64,000 nt of DNA from Anthoceros angustus. Its lineage: Eukaryota > Streptophyta > Anthocerotopsida > Anthocerotales > Anthocerotaceae. The notes beneath the pieces are model-generated. The model ran no database searches, was not told the origin of the DNA, and saw nothing but the letters and a program-made list of their open reading frames with translations. Shown here one piece after another: positions 49,571 to 59,976 of this stretch (its first letter is position 1; every line of letters begins with the position of its first letter). Location: assembly GCA_010909165.1 (NCBI GenBank), contig VJWM01000007.1:434001-498000 (forward strand). The letters run 5' to 3'. Position numbers and translations under genes: made by a program.

Positions 49571-49752
49571 TGTAAAACATCGGATAGTGTGCACAACTAT
49601 GATGTACCCAAAAGATCAATAATTGAATAAACAAAAAGTGTTTATATACAAAACTCTTGTGGAGTCATGACTGTTCATACTTAACTTACCTACCTATACT
49701 AACAGCTGCTATGTTTATAAGAAGCTAACCCTAACGGTATTACTTTTAATAG
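49571..49752 (-). repeat. Copia LTR, inverted relative to 42916-43094
   Basis: Starts TGTAAAACATCGGATAG directly after the primer-binding-site complement and matches the reverse complement of the third element's 3' LTR over its length, with scattered differences. The outer end near 49752 is less certain. It marks the 5' end of a second, minus-strand member of the same family, of which little else remains. Confidence 0.75.
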
Positions 49753-50027
49753 CGACAATCTACAATCCTGTTGTTATAACGCCTTTAAGCTCTTAAAAAT
49801 AGTTCTAACACATGTTTGTGGTACGACATGCATTATGAGAAAAACCACGAGGCTGTTCATTTTCATCGAAGCCTCGTTGAACGCTCACTTTGGGTAGATT
49901 GTGTGGATTCTGAGGAGTAAGAGCAAAGATTAGAGTTTTGTCTTCAGGGCACCAACAATATTATTTAATGCTTCCGTTATATTAGCTATTTGCATAAGCT
50001 AGTCCTCATTTTTGTAACTCCACTCAT

Positions 50028-51517
50028 AACACCGTCTGTGTAGAGAGGGGTTTCTCCTGAAACCCCTTTTTGCACACGGACGTGGCCGGACCTCTTTTTG
50101 CACTTGAAAAAATCCGCACTATAATCATCCTTTTTGGTATTTCTCTGCAGACATGTCACACGCAACCTTTTGAATAATTGTTGTGATATACGTTATTTGA
50201 GATTGTAGATTGCAAGTACATGGCAAAAACCTAAAGTCCCACGTTCGTTCGGGCTTTTTCTTTCAAATTGGACACGAGAATTTAGATGTAAAACTTATGC
50301 GGCACGTCGTCTAAGCTGATCTCCAACACATGGCAATCATTGCCGGTGTTGAAAAGCTACAAGCCGTTTAGAGTTTTTAGGGCTTGCATAATTACGGTGT
50401 GCAAACTTGTTTGCGCACCAACCTTTCATTCATACCGACAATCCTAAGACTATACTCGCTCGTAATTTTGCTGTGACTTTGTTTCTTAGACATTGGGACA
50501 ATAATATCTTCGTTGATGCTCCACTTGATCCAGCGTGTAGTGTGAATAGAGAATGAGGTGGCATAGTGCGCACTTGGAGGCTGGGCCCCGTAAGCGTCTC
50601 AAGATTCAAAAGATGCAAAAGGTTCTCACTACTAGTTCAAAGTTTTAACCACTAGAAAAAAGATAAGGGCTAAGTAAAGATAAGAACATACCCACATTAG
50701 GGAGGTGCACAAAAAAGGTTGAAAATGTCGAAAGGAATTCTTTAAAACAACAAAAATATCAAAAAATATCAAAATTTTAGGGCAAGTGCGCGCACTTGCC
50801 TCAAAAAATTGGACTTTTTTGGGGTCTTTTTGATTTTTTGCTCAGTTTTTCTTTGGATGAACCATCTGAGAAAGCACTATGAGGCATAAACCATATGGGT
50901 TCATGCTTCTAGGCCCTTCTTGACCTTGGGTGCGGCATTAGCATAACGTGCCTTTTCATGCCCCCTTGTGCGCGCACAGGGTACACGCACCTGGAGCCCC
51001 TTGCCCAGCGGGTGCCTTGTTCACCAGTGGAGCCCCTCGCATGTTTGATGATAACCCAGTACTAGGTCACCGTCGAAAGAGACGGTAAAATGGGGATAGG
51101 GTATTCTTCGTCACATTAGGGCATGGGATAGATATATGAGAGCGGTTTAGGTGAACCTCCGCCAAAGTCTGCTACTTGTTATTTTGTCGGGAGTTCCGAC
51201 ACATCCTCAAACCTCCAAAAGGACATGTTTCCCCATTAGAAGATCATTTTTCGCGTTCTTTTTGCACAATGCGTGCACAAGTTTGCGCATAGCGTTGTTT
51301 ATCTTTTGGTGCTACTAAATCACCATGAACCTGAGTACAAGGCGTCAGCGCGGTATAAATGACTCGACAGGAAGTGGTGTCGGAGCCGAGAATGCCCGAA
51401 ACCAATGGATGAACACTTACAAAAACCAAACCAACTTCAGTTTCTGGTGAAATAGGGTTGAGATTTTTTCCAAAACCCCTTTTGGCAGGAGAAACCCCAT
51501 TCTACACAGACGTTGTT
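50028..51517. mobile_element. Non-autonomous TIR element with TCAT target duplication
   Basis: Inverted termini of about 32 bp: left AACACCGTCTGTGTAGAG..., right (reverse complement) AACAACGTCTGTGTAGAA..., with 3 mismatches. The 4-bp direct repeat TCAT flanks both ends (50024-50027 and 51518-51521). The 1490-bp body has no long open frame and no transposase. The termini share AACA(C) and the 4-bp duplication with the 10 kb transposon at 52427, so that family could have mobilised it; the inner TIR sequences differ. Confidence 0.7.
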
Positions 51518-51521
51518 TCAT

Positions 51522-52422
51522 AGTTCTCACGATGTAGATGATCTGCAATAGATAATCTATCAGCGGTCCTACGCCTTTTGTGCATATTAGGGATTAGTTT
51601 TATAGGGCGAATCTATTACTGCTGACCTATCTTGGTTAGCCATATCATTTGGACCCAAAAATTTATTTTTTTTAATTTTTCTAAAGATAATTATCAAATC
51701 TAACCGTTGTCTTGGTATATCTTGCCTGAAATTGCTAAGGCTAGCAATTCAATTAAGGTGAGCTAGGATTCTGACAAATTTTTTGGAAATAAGAAAACAA
51801 GCAACTTACATGTTTTTGCATCTTTTGAATGCACGATAATTTGTGCATCCTGAAAGACACAATCTACAATAGGAGCTCATATACCATGAAGAATCAACAT
51901 TGTATATTAAGCAGTAACAACTTGTGTATGCGTATAAACATAATTAAACCAAGTTCATAAAATAAATATTAGCTAAACCCCTAAACCCCAGGTGGTGTGG
52001 GGTCAACATCTATTTCTTCAACATTTAAGCCTACGTTTCACCAACCTACATCCATGTGCCTTATAAATATTGACTAACAAAATTTACTAAGAATCCTAGC
52101 GTCAGTTCCTCGAATTGATATAAGTTCAATTCATCGAACTTTTTGCGAATTGGACAATTCAGTTTTGATTTCAATAGTTGTATTGTATTTTGAATTGAAC
52201 TGGCTAGTGAACTGTGACTAATTGGACAGATGTATAGAATTGAAATAAAAAAAATTACCTCCCACTATCATTACACTCGATATCCCGTATAATGGTCTGA
52301 TTTAATTCTGATTATCGAACCATATCATATAGATAGTATAGCCCATCATCGGCCCTAGGGCTCGTTTCTTCTTAGGGCTGATTTTCAAGTCCTTGCTACA
52401 CATGTGCTTTAAGATGAAGAAG
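51522..52422. other. AT-rich intergenic sequence between two TIR elements
   Basis: No gene or repeat is recognised. The 4 bp that end this stretch (52423-52426, TTTG) are the left target duplication of the next transposon. Confidence 0.5.
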
Positions 52423-52426
52423 TTTG

Positions 52427-52460
52427 AACACGCTAATATTTGAAGCGGCTCAATATACAA
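52427..52460 (+). repeat. Left terminal inverted repeat
   Basis: Contains GAAGCGGCT. The motif AGCCGCTTC (its reverse complement) then occurs twice just inside, at about 52461 and 52478, which gives a clustered subterminal motif of the kind bound by transposases. Confidence 0.85.
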
Positions 52461-52955
52461 AGCCGCTTCACGAAAAAGCCGCTTCGGGAAAATCTCATGA
52501 TAATCAAAGCTGCCAGTATAAGTGTGTGTCGGGCGTGTAGCGAGTGCCTTGGTTGAATGATCGATTACGTGTTTTTAAGCGCAGCTAATGGTGGATAAGG
52601 GCGGGCCCGCCGCCGGCGCAATGTGGCAAGCGGTGCATTCACTGACGTGATATGAAGAACCCCAAAATTTTTCATGTCTTATGCGAGAAGGAGTAGGGGC
52701 GGCATGCCGGCACCCTCATATTACAATGTTCCAAACATGTCTATGTCATAAGAGGCGAGATTGATGGAACCTAAGTACAAAGGTCTTCCATGCGGTTTGA
52801 GTTTAGGAAATTGTCCAGGCTATCCATGACTACTTCAAGTCCTTTCGATCGGCGTGCTCCGTGTCCTCAAAGTTGTCAATTTCCTCCATGGCATTGTCTT
52901 GAGGCATGGTCATCTCAGCCCGATCTTTGTTGACCATCGGCGTCTAGTGTCTGCG

Positions 52956-54286
52956 CCCAACATCTAGGAGGTCACCGGACTTCTCCTTCATTCTGGCCAA
53001 ACGCACTGCGGCGTGACCCATCCTTCTCGGACAAACTAACCTCTTTTGCCCAGGCGGGTCGGTCCTCGGCGATGTGGCTCATGATTCAACTCCTCTTGCG
53101 TGGAGAACTTCGTACCCATGGATTCTCTGGGGAATGAACTCTGCGCACCTCTTGTCCACCTCGATTGCAATGCGATTGCGCCCCGCGCAAAGCTCCCAAT
53201 GTTGTTGACCGCTACCGGCACAAACATCCAAAATCCAGTCCCCTCCTTGAGAAACTTTTGATGAGCTTCATCATCAAAGCCAAAGGCCTTTGGTAAGCAG
53301 ACCACCGGCTTGTCCAATGATGTGTACAACAACTTCTTCACCCAGGGTGGCCAATGACCCGCCCATTATTGAAAGACCCATGGATGTTAGTAGGGATCAT
53401 GCAGTTTTGACCTTTGACCTCGATGTTAACCCCATCCTATCGTGATGTACTCCATAGTGTCATACCCACCCAAGTCGTTGTGCATGTTCGTTTTGTCCCA
53501 TACAAAGACACCAACCCTCCTCCCTGCACCACTTTCGCATGGCCTCCCTCACAACATGCTCTTCAACACCATGCATCACTATCATTCTCATCTCCAGCGC
53601 TGCTCGAGTCGTTGCGGCCATATGGCTCAAAGGTCCGCCGCCCAACATCTAGGAGGTCACCGGACTTCTCCTTCATTCTCATGGCCAAACGCACAACCCC
53701 GCGATCGTGACCCATCCTTCTCGCAAACTAACCTCTTTTGCCCAACTGGTCGGTCCTCGACGATGTGGCTCATGATTCAACTCCTCTTCTCGTCTGGGAG
53801 AACTTCGCACCCATGGATCCTCCGGGGAATGAACTCGCACCTCTTGTCCACCTCGATTGCAATGCGCTACGCGCATAGCAAAGCTCCCAATGTTGTTGAC
53901 CGCTACCAAAGACAAACATCCAAAATCCACCCCTCCTTCGAGAAACTTTTGATGAGCTTCATCATCAAAGCCAAAGGCCTTTGGCATGCACCACCGCTTG
54001 TCCAATGATGTGTACAACAACTTCTTCACAGGGGTGGCCAATGCCGCCCATTATTGAAAGACCCATGGATGTTAGTAGGGATCATGCGATTTTGACCTTT
54101 GACTCTCGATGTTAACCCCATCCTATAGTGATGTACTCCATAGTGTCATACCCACCCAAGTCGTTGTGCATGTTCGTTTTGTCCCATACAAAAGACACCA
54201 ACCCTCCTCCCTTGCACCACTTTCGCATGGCCTCCCTCACAACTTGCGCCTCTTCAACACCATGCATCACTATCATTCTCATCTCC
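52956..54286. repeat. Tandem duplication of about 640 bp, period 685
   Basis: 52956-53596 and 53641-54286 are direct copies separated by about 44 bp. Both begin CCCAACATCTAGGAGGTC or its continuation and end in TATCATTCTCATCTCC. The duplication covers the C-terminal half of the methyltransferase-like gene on the minus strand. Confidence 0.8.
53079..53640 (-). pseudogene. Second copy of the methyltransferase C-terminal half
   Basis: Downstream tandem duplicate of the previous gene's distal half. It preserves the clearest SAM motif: DWILDVCAGSGQQHWELCAG followed by RNRIAIEVDKRCAEFIPQRI, ending at a TGA at 53079-53081. The part before it (YQRPLALMMKLIKSFSRRG) is one frame off, across an AGGAGGGG run. 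Either copy could supply the terminal exon of the same gene. Confidence 0.6.
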
Positions 54287-54636
54287 TGGCAGCTGGTCAT
54301 GTCATGGAACAGTGAAATATTTTTCCCAATTGAAAGTGGTCTAACTTCACATCATGTTTACCTCTGTTGAATCCTCCGGCACGTCCATGACCATCGTGGT
54401 GTACTTGCGGACCCTTAGAAACCCCTCATCTCTGCATCTCTAGAAATGACACGGTACTTGACAATGTCCTCTGTTTTGGCATGAGCGATTGAAGCCCTTC
54501 CTCCATGTCCATATCGCGCTCTTTGCTCATTTTCAAGTCCCTTCCATGTATGGACCTCGAGAATAAAGGCTTGAAAATCATCGGATTTCTTTAGGTCCTC
54601 AACATCTTTCACTTGGCATGGAATGGCAAACATCAT
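53777..54636 (-). pseudogene. N6/N4-type DNA methyltransferase-like protein, C-terminal region
   Basis: Minus-strand pieces in gene order: an N-part at 54415-54636 (EDIVKYRVISRDAEMRG), then RKYTTMVMDVPEDST, EMRMIVMHGVEEAQVVREAM, VSFVWDKTNMHNDLGGYDTM with EYITIGWG (54112-54300), then RPLALMMKLIKSFSKEG, WILDVC...GSGQQHWELC and RIAIEVDKRCEFIPRRIHG. This is the order of a class with the catalytic motif first and the SAM-binding D-x-x-x-GSG motif and (I)xIEVD last, as in N6_N4_Mtase (PF01555-type) enzymes. The expected (D/N/S)PP(Y/W) catalytic tetrad is not clean; MDVPE sits in its place, perhaps because of frame errors. Several single-base shifts must be bridged, so the gene is broken as given. 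If active it would methylate adenine or cytosine in DNA; this is inference from motifs only. Confidence 0.6.
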
Positions 54637-54649
54637 GGGTTAGCGTGAG

Positions 54650-57340
54650 GGCGGAAGGCCTTTGAGAAGAGGCGCCGGCCTGGCGCCCTCACTCACAATA
54701 TGGAAGGAAATATGGTTACCTTGCCCTCAAATGCGGTTTGAAATCTTGCAATAACCGTCGAGGAGTGTTGAGGGTATTCTTGTCTCACCATTTCGAATGA
54801 GTCACAACCGGATGTTTTGCCATTGCCACAGAATGACGTGAAATTTCTTCCAGTGTAACTTCCTTCGTTCAGATTCGGTCAAGAGGCCATCGATTACTTT
54901 CTCCGTGGCACTTATCAACATCTTGTCCCGACTCTCGGAAATTCCTTGCCACGGCTTCCCCTGCATCTCTTTGGGCTTCACAAAACTCCATCAACTTGTT
55001 TTGTCTCCTCGTTGCCTTCCGCTTACCTTTGCTCTTTTGCTTGTGCCACATGCTTCGCGCTCGGGTAGCTCACAGCTTCCCACTTGAAAAATTTTGTCCA
55101 CATTCTCCCGGACCTTACCCTCTAGTTTTGCAATGCACATGATATGGGTTGTTGTCCACCTTGTTACGCTTGTCGCTCATCTTCCGGCCTTCATCGTCTT
55201 CAATCAAACCAAGCACCTTGTAGAGATTGAATTTCAGTTCATGGACATGATGACATGATCCCGCTTAGCTATCGCAACTCATCCGGAGATACGAACCGCT
55301 CAATAAAATTCATCTTCTTCGCTTGTCCGCCATCGGTTGTGATCGGTGGCAATCCTCATCTCGAGAGGCTTAGGCCACAATACACATGGGCTTGATCCAC
55401 GCCTTCCCCGGTGAGATATCCGCAGGTGCCTCATGGCGTGGGTATGGTTTCCACCTAATCGCCCATGACATACTTCTTCGCCTAAACCTTTTCAATCAAT
55501 TTGTCCTCGCGTCTGCGGGATCAATCATACATAGAAGAGGAAGCACTCCTTCTTCAATCCTTCCCTTAGCAATGACGAGCAAGATAATTGGCCCATGCCT
55601 CATCAACTTTATCGGGCATCGGGTGAAGGTGCGCAAATTTTCCGCTTTTACCAAAAGCGTTTGGAACAACCTTTTGGAGTATGCGGTGAACATTGTCGAG
55701 ATAGTCTTCCTCCATGTGCGGCCGCCAAGCGCCATCGGTTTCCACATGAAGAGTTTTGAATCTCATTCTTTGTCGGATGGTGCTGCGCTTGCTCTTCCGA
55801 CTTGCGTGCCCTCGACTACTCCAGATTGTGTTCTCATACTCTGCCGCGATCCCTTTGCTGTTTTGCCTTTTGTGAAGTGGAGAGTCGGCGGGAGTATGGA
55901 CCCCTCCTTGGAAGGTGGGGCCGGCATGCGGCTCCTTCTTCACCATCGCCCGGCCGGCGCCCCGCCGCGCCCCTCTTCAGCGGCGCCGGCATGCGCCTCC
56001 CACCTCGCCGAGGCCGCATGCCCCTCTTCTCACGGGCGGGCGCCGGCGCAGCGCCCTTCTTCCCATGTGCCAGCGGGCGCGGCATGCGGCCTTCTTCTGC
56101 CCAGGGCGCGGCATGCGCCTCTCCATGTGCTTCGGGCGCGCATGCCGGCCCCTCTTCCTTCGCCAAGCGGGGCGGCATCGGCCACCACCCTCGCCTGTCC
56201 ACTCTAGCCTCGGCGGGCTTCCACCCACCAACGTGCTAGGGTGTCTCGCTTGGGATCTGCAAGTGAGGCGCCGGCATCGGCGTCCTCCTCTCCCACTTCC
56301 TCAACAGATATATGGGATAGATATCCATTGCGCCCTAGGAGGTCCAACGACCTCCCCACCGACCTTCTCCACCATGCCCAAGCCTCATCATCCGAATGTC
56401 CCAAAACATCCGGATGGCCCATCTTCTTCATCCGATGGCCCAAACTCATTCTCTTCATCCTCCACAAATGCCATCTCCTTGTGCAAACACACCAAGTCCT
56501 TGGCGCGTTGTCCGATATGAAACCTCACTTTGTGAGTTTTGATGGAGGAGGTAATGGCTTCGCATAGTTTTCTGACACTTCTCTTCGGCTGAGCAGACCA
56601 AACCAGATCGGCAAGAGAAATAGCGGCAAGGTAGCGTTTCTCCATTTGAAACAACAAGCAATGCTAAAAAGGTTGTGATGGGTAGCACTCACACTTTCAG
56701 CTTAGCAATCGTAGACAAGGCTCGCGGCTCACACTTGCGGGCATTGAAGTTGGACTCACTGTAAACACACTATAATCTTCATTGTTCGGAAGAGTGTTGA
56801 ATTCATATGGCCTTCCGGTGCATAGGATCTCGAACTGGCTCTTGTTCCTCCATATCAATTGTTGCCCACACCACCCACCACCGCCGTGCCCTCGATTCGG
56901 CAAGGCTCCCGTGTCCATACATCCACAACTTGCATTGGAGTCGATTCGTTCTGCATCAGCTCCCAGTTAGTTAAAAACCACTCTCATCCGGCATTAGTTT
57001 CTTCTACATTTCGTGGCCGGATCATGTGATTCCTCGTATGTGTAAGGAGAAGGAATGGTTCGGAGCTTTTGCCCTCGGTGGTTTGGCCAGCTTTGTCCCT
57101 CCACTACTTGTGCGCTTGCCCCGCAGACCCAGCGATCCGGACTTTCACGAGACTGGGCTCCTCCCGAACCATGGTCGATTGCTGCTGGTTGCCTCCAGTG
57201 ATCCTCCGCCCGGGACACGCGCTCCACCTTCTCGCGGCAAAGTGTCGCCTTCTTCTTTGTCTTCTGCGATGCGCGGCTTTTCCAGGTGCAGGGCCAACAA
57301 AGGCCCATCTTGCAGTCCTTCTTGCTGCGTCTCCACTAGC
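54650..57340 (-). other. Probable upstream part of the methyltransferase-like gene, unresolved
   Basis: Minus-strand open segments that may be exons: 56388-56657 (KRSVRKLCEAITSSIKTHKV), 56204-56467 (GYLSHISVEEVGEEDADAG), 55566-55747 (PHMEEDYLDNVHRILQKVVP) and 54869-55051 (Lys/Arg-rich, KGKRKATRRQNKLMEF). None matches a family I know. They are separated by GC-rich palindromic stretches (about 54655-54685, 55915-56200, 56262) that could lie in introns. No reliable splice model could be made. Confidence 0.35.
55915..56200. repeat. GC-rich palindromic repeat cluster, left
   Basis: Irregular copies of a motif around GCGCCGGCATGCGCC, GGGCGCGGCATGCGG and CGGGCGCGCATGCCGGCCCC, spaced 30-60 bp. All contain CGGCATGC or its variants. 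It is open in several frames on both strands because of composition and is not a coding region. The same motif forms the better-ordered array at 59420-59860. Confidence 0.7.
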
Positions 57341-59419
57341 CATGGCCACGATGGTGTGTTCTATGAAACTAGAAAGACATGGTGAAATCGACAGCGCAAT
57401 CACATAAAACCGCAATCCCAGAGATGGCCAACGTTGCCGATCGGCGTCGCGTCCAATCCGATGCCTCGCGTTGCAAACCGTCTCCTCCCGGTGATCCTGC
57501 GCTGGCGGCTTGCTCGAGCTCCACAATGTCGCCCACAATCCTTGAAACGGAGGAAATGGGCGCGCCGCAGAGGTGTGTTACGCTCACGGCAGGGAAGGAG
57601 AGCGCTTGCCGACGTGGCACCCTAATTGGTCCGGCATCATGGCATATCTAGTGGAAATGCACAAATCCGCGTTCTTGGTAACATTAAATATTTAAAAATA
57701 GCAATAGCGGCTCACCGCAAACCCTAGGTGTAATGAGATTATGACTGCGTTTGCGTATCACAAAGGATGGTGTACACCAATGAATATGTAGTTAAGGCAC
57801 CGCCATTCTCTGCATGGTGTCTCATATGCGTAACGAGTGGCGTGGACAAAGGTGGACATGCCCTTATAGTGGTTTGCTATCTTGCCATTCTATAGAACTA
57901 GTTTGTGTTTTCTCTTCTTGTGCTTTTGGAAGGGGCGAGAAAGATGCTCACCGCGACACCGGCGAAAGCGGAGGTGTTTGCACTGCTTTGTGGGCATCTG
58001 GGCGATCCTTACTTCCTTAAGTCTTCCTAAACAATTCCATCAGCGGGGGATCCGCGAAGATATGTGAGGTTTGAGCCTCTTCCGTAGGTCGATGGACATG
58101 AGAAGCAGAAGCCGGACAAGCAAGAATGGCGCCCGATGAACCCAATGCATGCAATGTCAACATGCCACTCCTCGCCCTTGCCTTTGAGTGAGTATTATTT
58201 GACTACTTTGTCTTGTAGTCTTGTGCTTGGTGTCCTAATCTTCACGATGGTGGGATCGGGTAGGACATTACTTTCTTAATCATAAGGCTTGCGGGCGATC
58301 ATCCATTTTCCTCTCGCAGTCCGGTGGAGAAGGCATCGCTGGCAACGGATGCCCGGTATGTGCCACAACTCAGAAAGCGTGAACCTCTATCGCGCATTGG
58401 AGAAAAGTCCGCGGTCGACCAGGCCGCAATAGGCGGTGGAAAGCAAAACTCACGCTGCACGGGGCTTGTTCACCATTCATGGTCGGGGTGAAGGGGGTGC
58501 TTGCTTGTAGCTCACCGCGCCGCGGGGAATGCCGGAAGATGTGCAGTTGAGTGTGAAGCCAGAGGTGATGACGAGGAATTTTCCGACTCTTATCTCATCA
58601 CGGAAATAGCGGCAATGGATAACAATGAAGGAGAAGGATTTGGAACATGTACAAGACCAACGTTTCACCCAAAGCCACCGCGACAATGCATGCCCTCGGA
58701 AGTATGTTGCAAAAGCGGAGCGGTGGTGTGTCGCGAGGAAGAGCGGCTGTAGCAGTGGAAGATTCCAAAACCATCTTGCTGTGCCTCCCTATCGCCAAAG
58801 AATCGTTTCAAGAAGAGCGTCGATTCTTGGATCCGGGAAAGGAGAACAGGAGAGGTTCTTGGAGGCACTTGTTCGCCCGCACAAAGGCGCTAGTGCAAAG
58901 GGAAAGGTGCGACATTTCTCATGCACCGCACCACTAAGATGTTGTTTGAAAGCCTTGACGCATGTATTGCATTAGTGCGGTATGAAGAATTGAAGACCGA
59001 GTCCCGAGTAATGCTCCTTGGGACGAGAACAAGCCAAACCCATGTCAAAATCCACGCACGCCTTGGTGCGATTGAGTGGATGGACGCGACTTTCTTGCAT
59101 CTCGAGAGGTTGCGAATGTTGAAGTCTATAACTTGCACGATACTTTTACCAAGCATGAAGTTTGGTCACAATACAAGCGAGGATGGACAAAAGCAGCTTG
59201 CATATGCGTACTTCCTCGTTATGGGAGCAATTTTCCGCGTGAAAATTCCCAAGTCAACAGTTCTCGACATGTTCCTTATTTGGTGAAGTATAACATCCCA
59301 CACAATCTTGGAGCAAAATGCGTCCGGACTCTTAAGTTTATGTTTCTGTTTGTTCACAGTCCATGTAGCATGTGCTTGTGAACTTTGCATGTACATGTTA
59401 TAGAGGAATGTATGCACGC
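57341..59419. other. Transposon middle: possible divergent promoter and 5' part of the transposase gene
   Basis: 57640-57810 is less GC-rich and lies between the leftward and rightward coding groups, so it is a candidate shared promoter. 57814-59400 holds many short plus-strand open segments (for example 58625-58975) without a motif I can name. They may be decayed or intron-split N-terminal exons of the transposase. Confidence 0.35.
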
Positions 59420-59860
59420 GGTATGCCGTCTTGGCGAGCGCCGGCATGCGCCGCGCATCACGCATAGCGGCGAAATGTCGGCCACCGCTCTCCGGCATGC
59501 GCGGCCATGCATGGCGCGCATGGCGAGCCATGCCGGCGGCCCCTTTCCATGAGGCGCATGCGCGGCATGCCGGCGCCCCTTCCGTCGGGCGCATGGACGC
59601 CGGCATGCCGGTCCCCCAGGCGCATGCGGGCATGCGGCGGCCCCCTTTCCATGAGGCGCATGGCGCCGGCATGCCGGCGGCCCCTTCCGTCGGGCGCATG
59701 GGCGCCGGCATGCCGGCGGCCCCTTCCGCGGCGCATGGGCGCCGGCATGCCGGCGGCCCCCACAGTAGCCGTGCTTCCGTCGGGCGCATGGCGCCGGCAT
59801 GCCGGCGCCCCTTTCCATGAGGCGCATGGGCGCGCATGGGCGCGCATGCATGGTATATGC
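59420..59860. repeat. GC-rich palindromic minisatellite, right
   Basis: Ordered array with the perfect 14-bp palindrome GCCGGCATGCCGGC at 59665, 59704, 59741 and 59793, and near-copies from about 59440 on. Spacing is 37-52 bp. Units read GGCGCATGG, then the palindrome inside a longer GGCGCCGGCATGCCGGCGCC, then CCTTTCCATGA or CCTTCCGTCG. Each could fold into a stable hairpin. Minus-strand frames through it are composition artefacts. Confidence 0.8.
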
Positions 59861-59976
59861 CTTCCTAGCAAAGGGTCTTTGCAGTGGCTTCCATATTTCT
59901 AGCGGTTCTCTGTGGGTGCTAAAGTGTCTGCGGTATTAATCGATGGTGCGCACGGCTCTAATCGATATTTCCGTGG

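Noticed and set aside
55386-56520. Plus-strand frames of 145-273 codons rich in Pro, Ala and Ser
   Set aside because: They cross the GC palindrome cluster and are open in other frames too; the opposite strand carries the more protein-like segments.
59166-59871. Long minus-strand open frames rich in Ala, Arg, His, Met and Pro
   Set aside because: They run through the palindromic GC minisatellite and repeat its unit in all frames; there is no sign of a protein.
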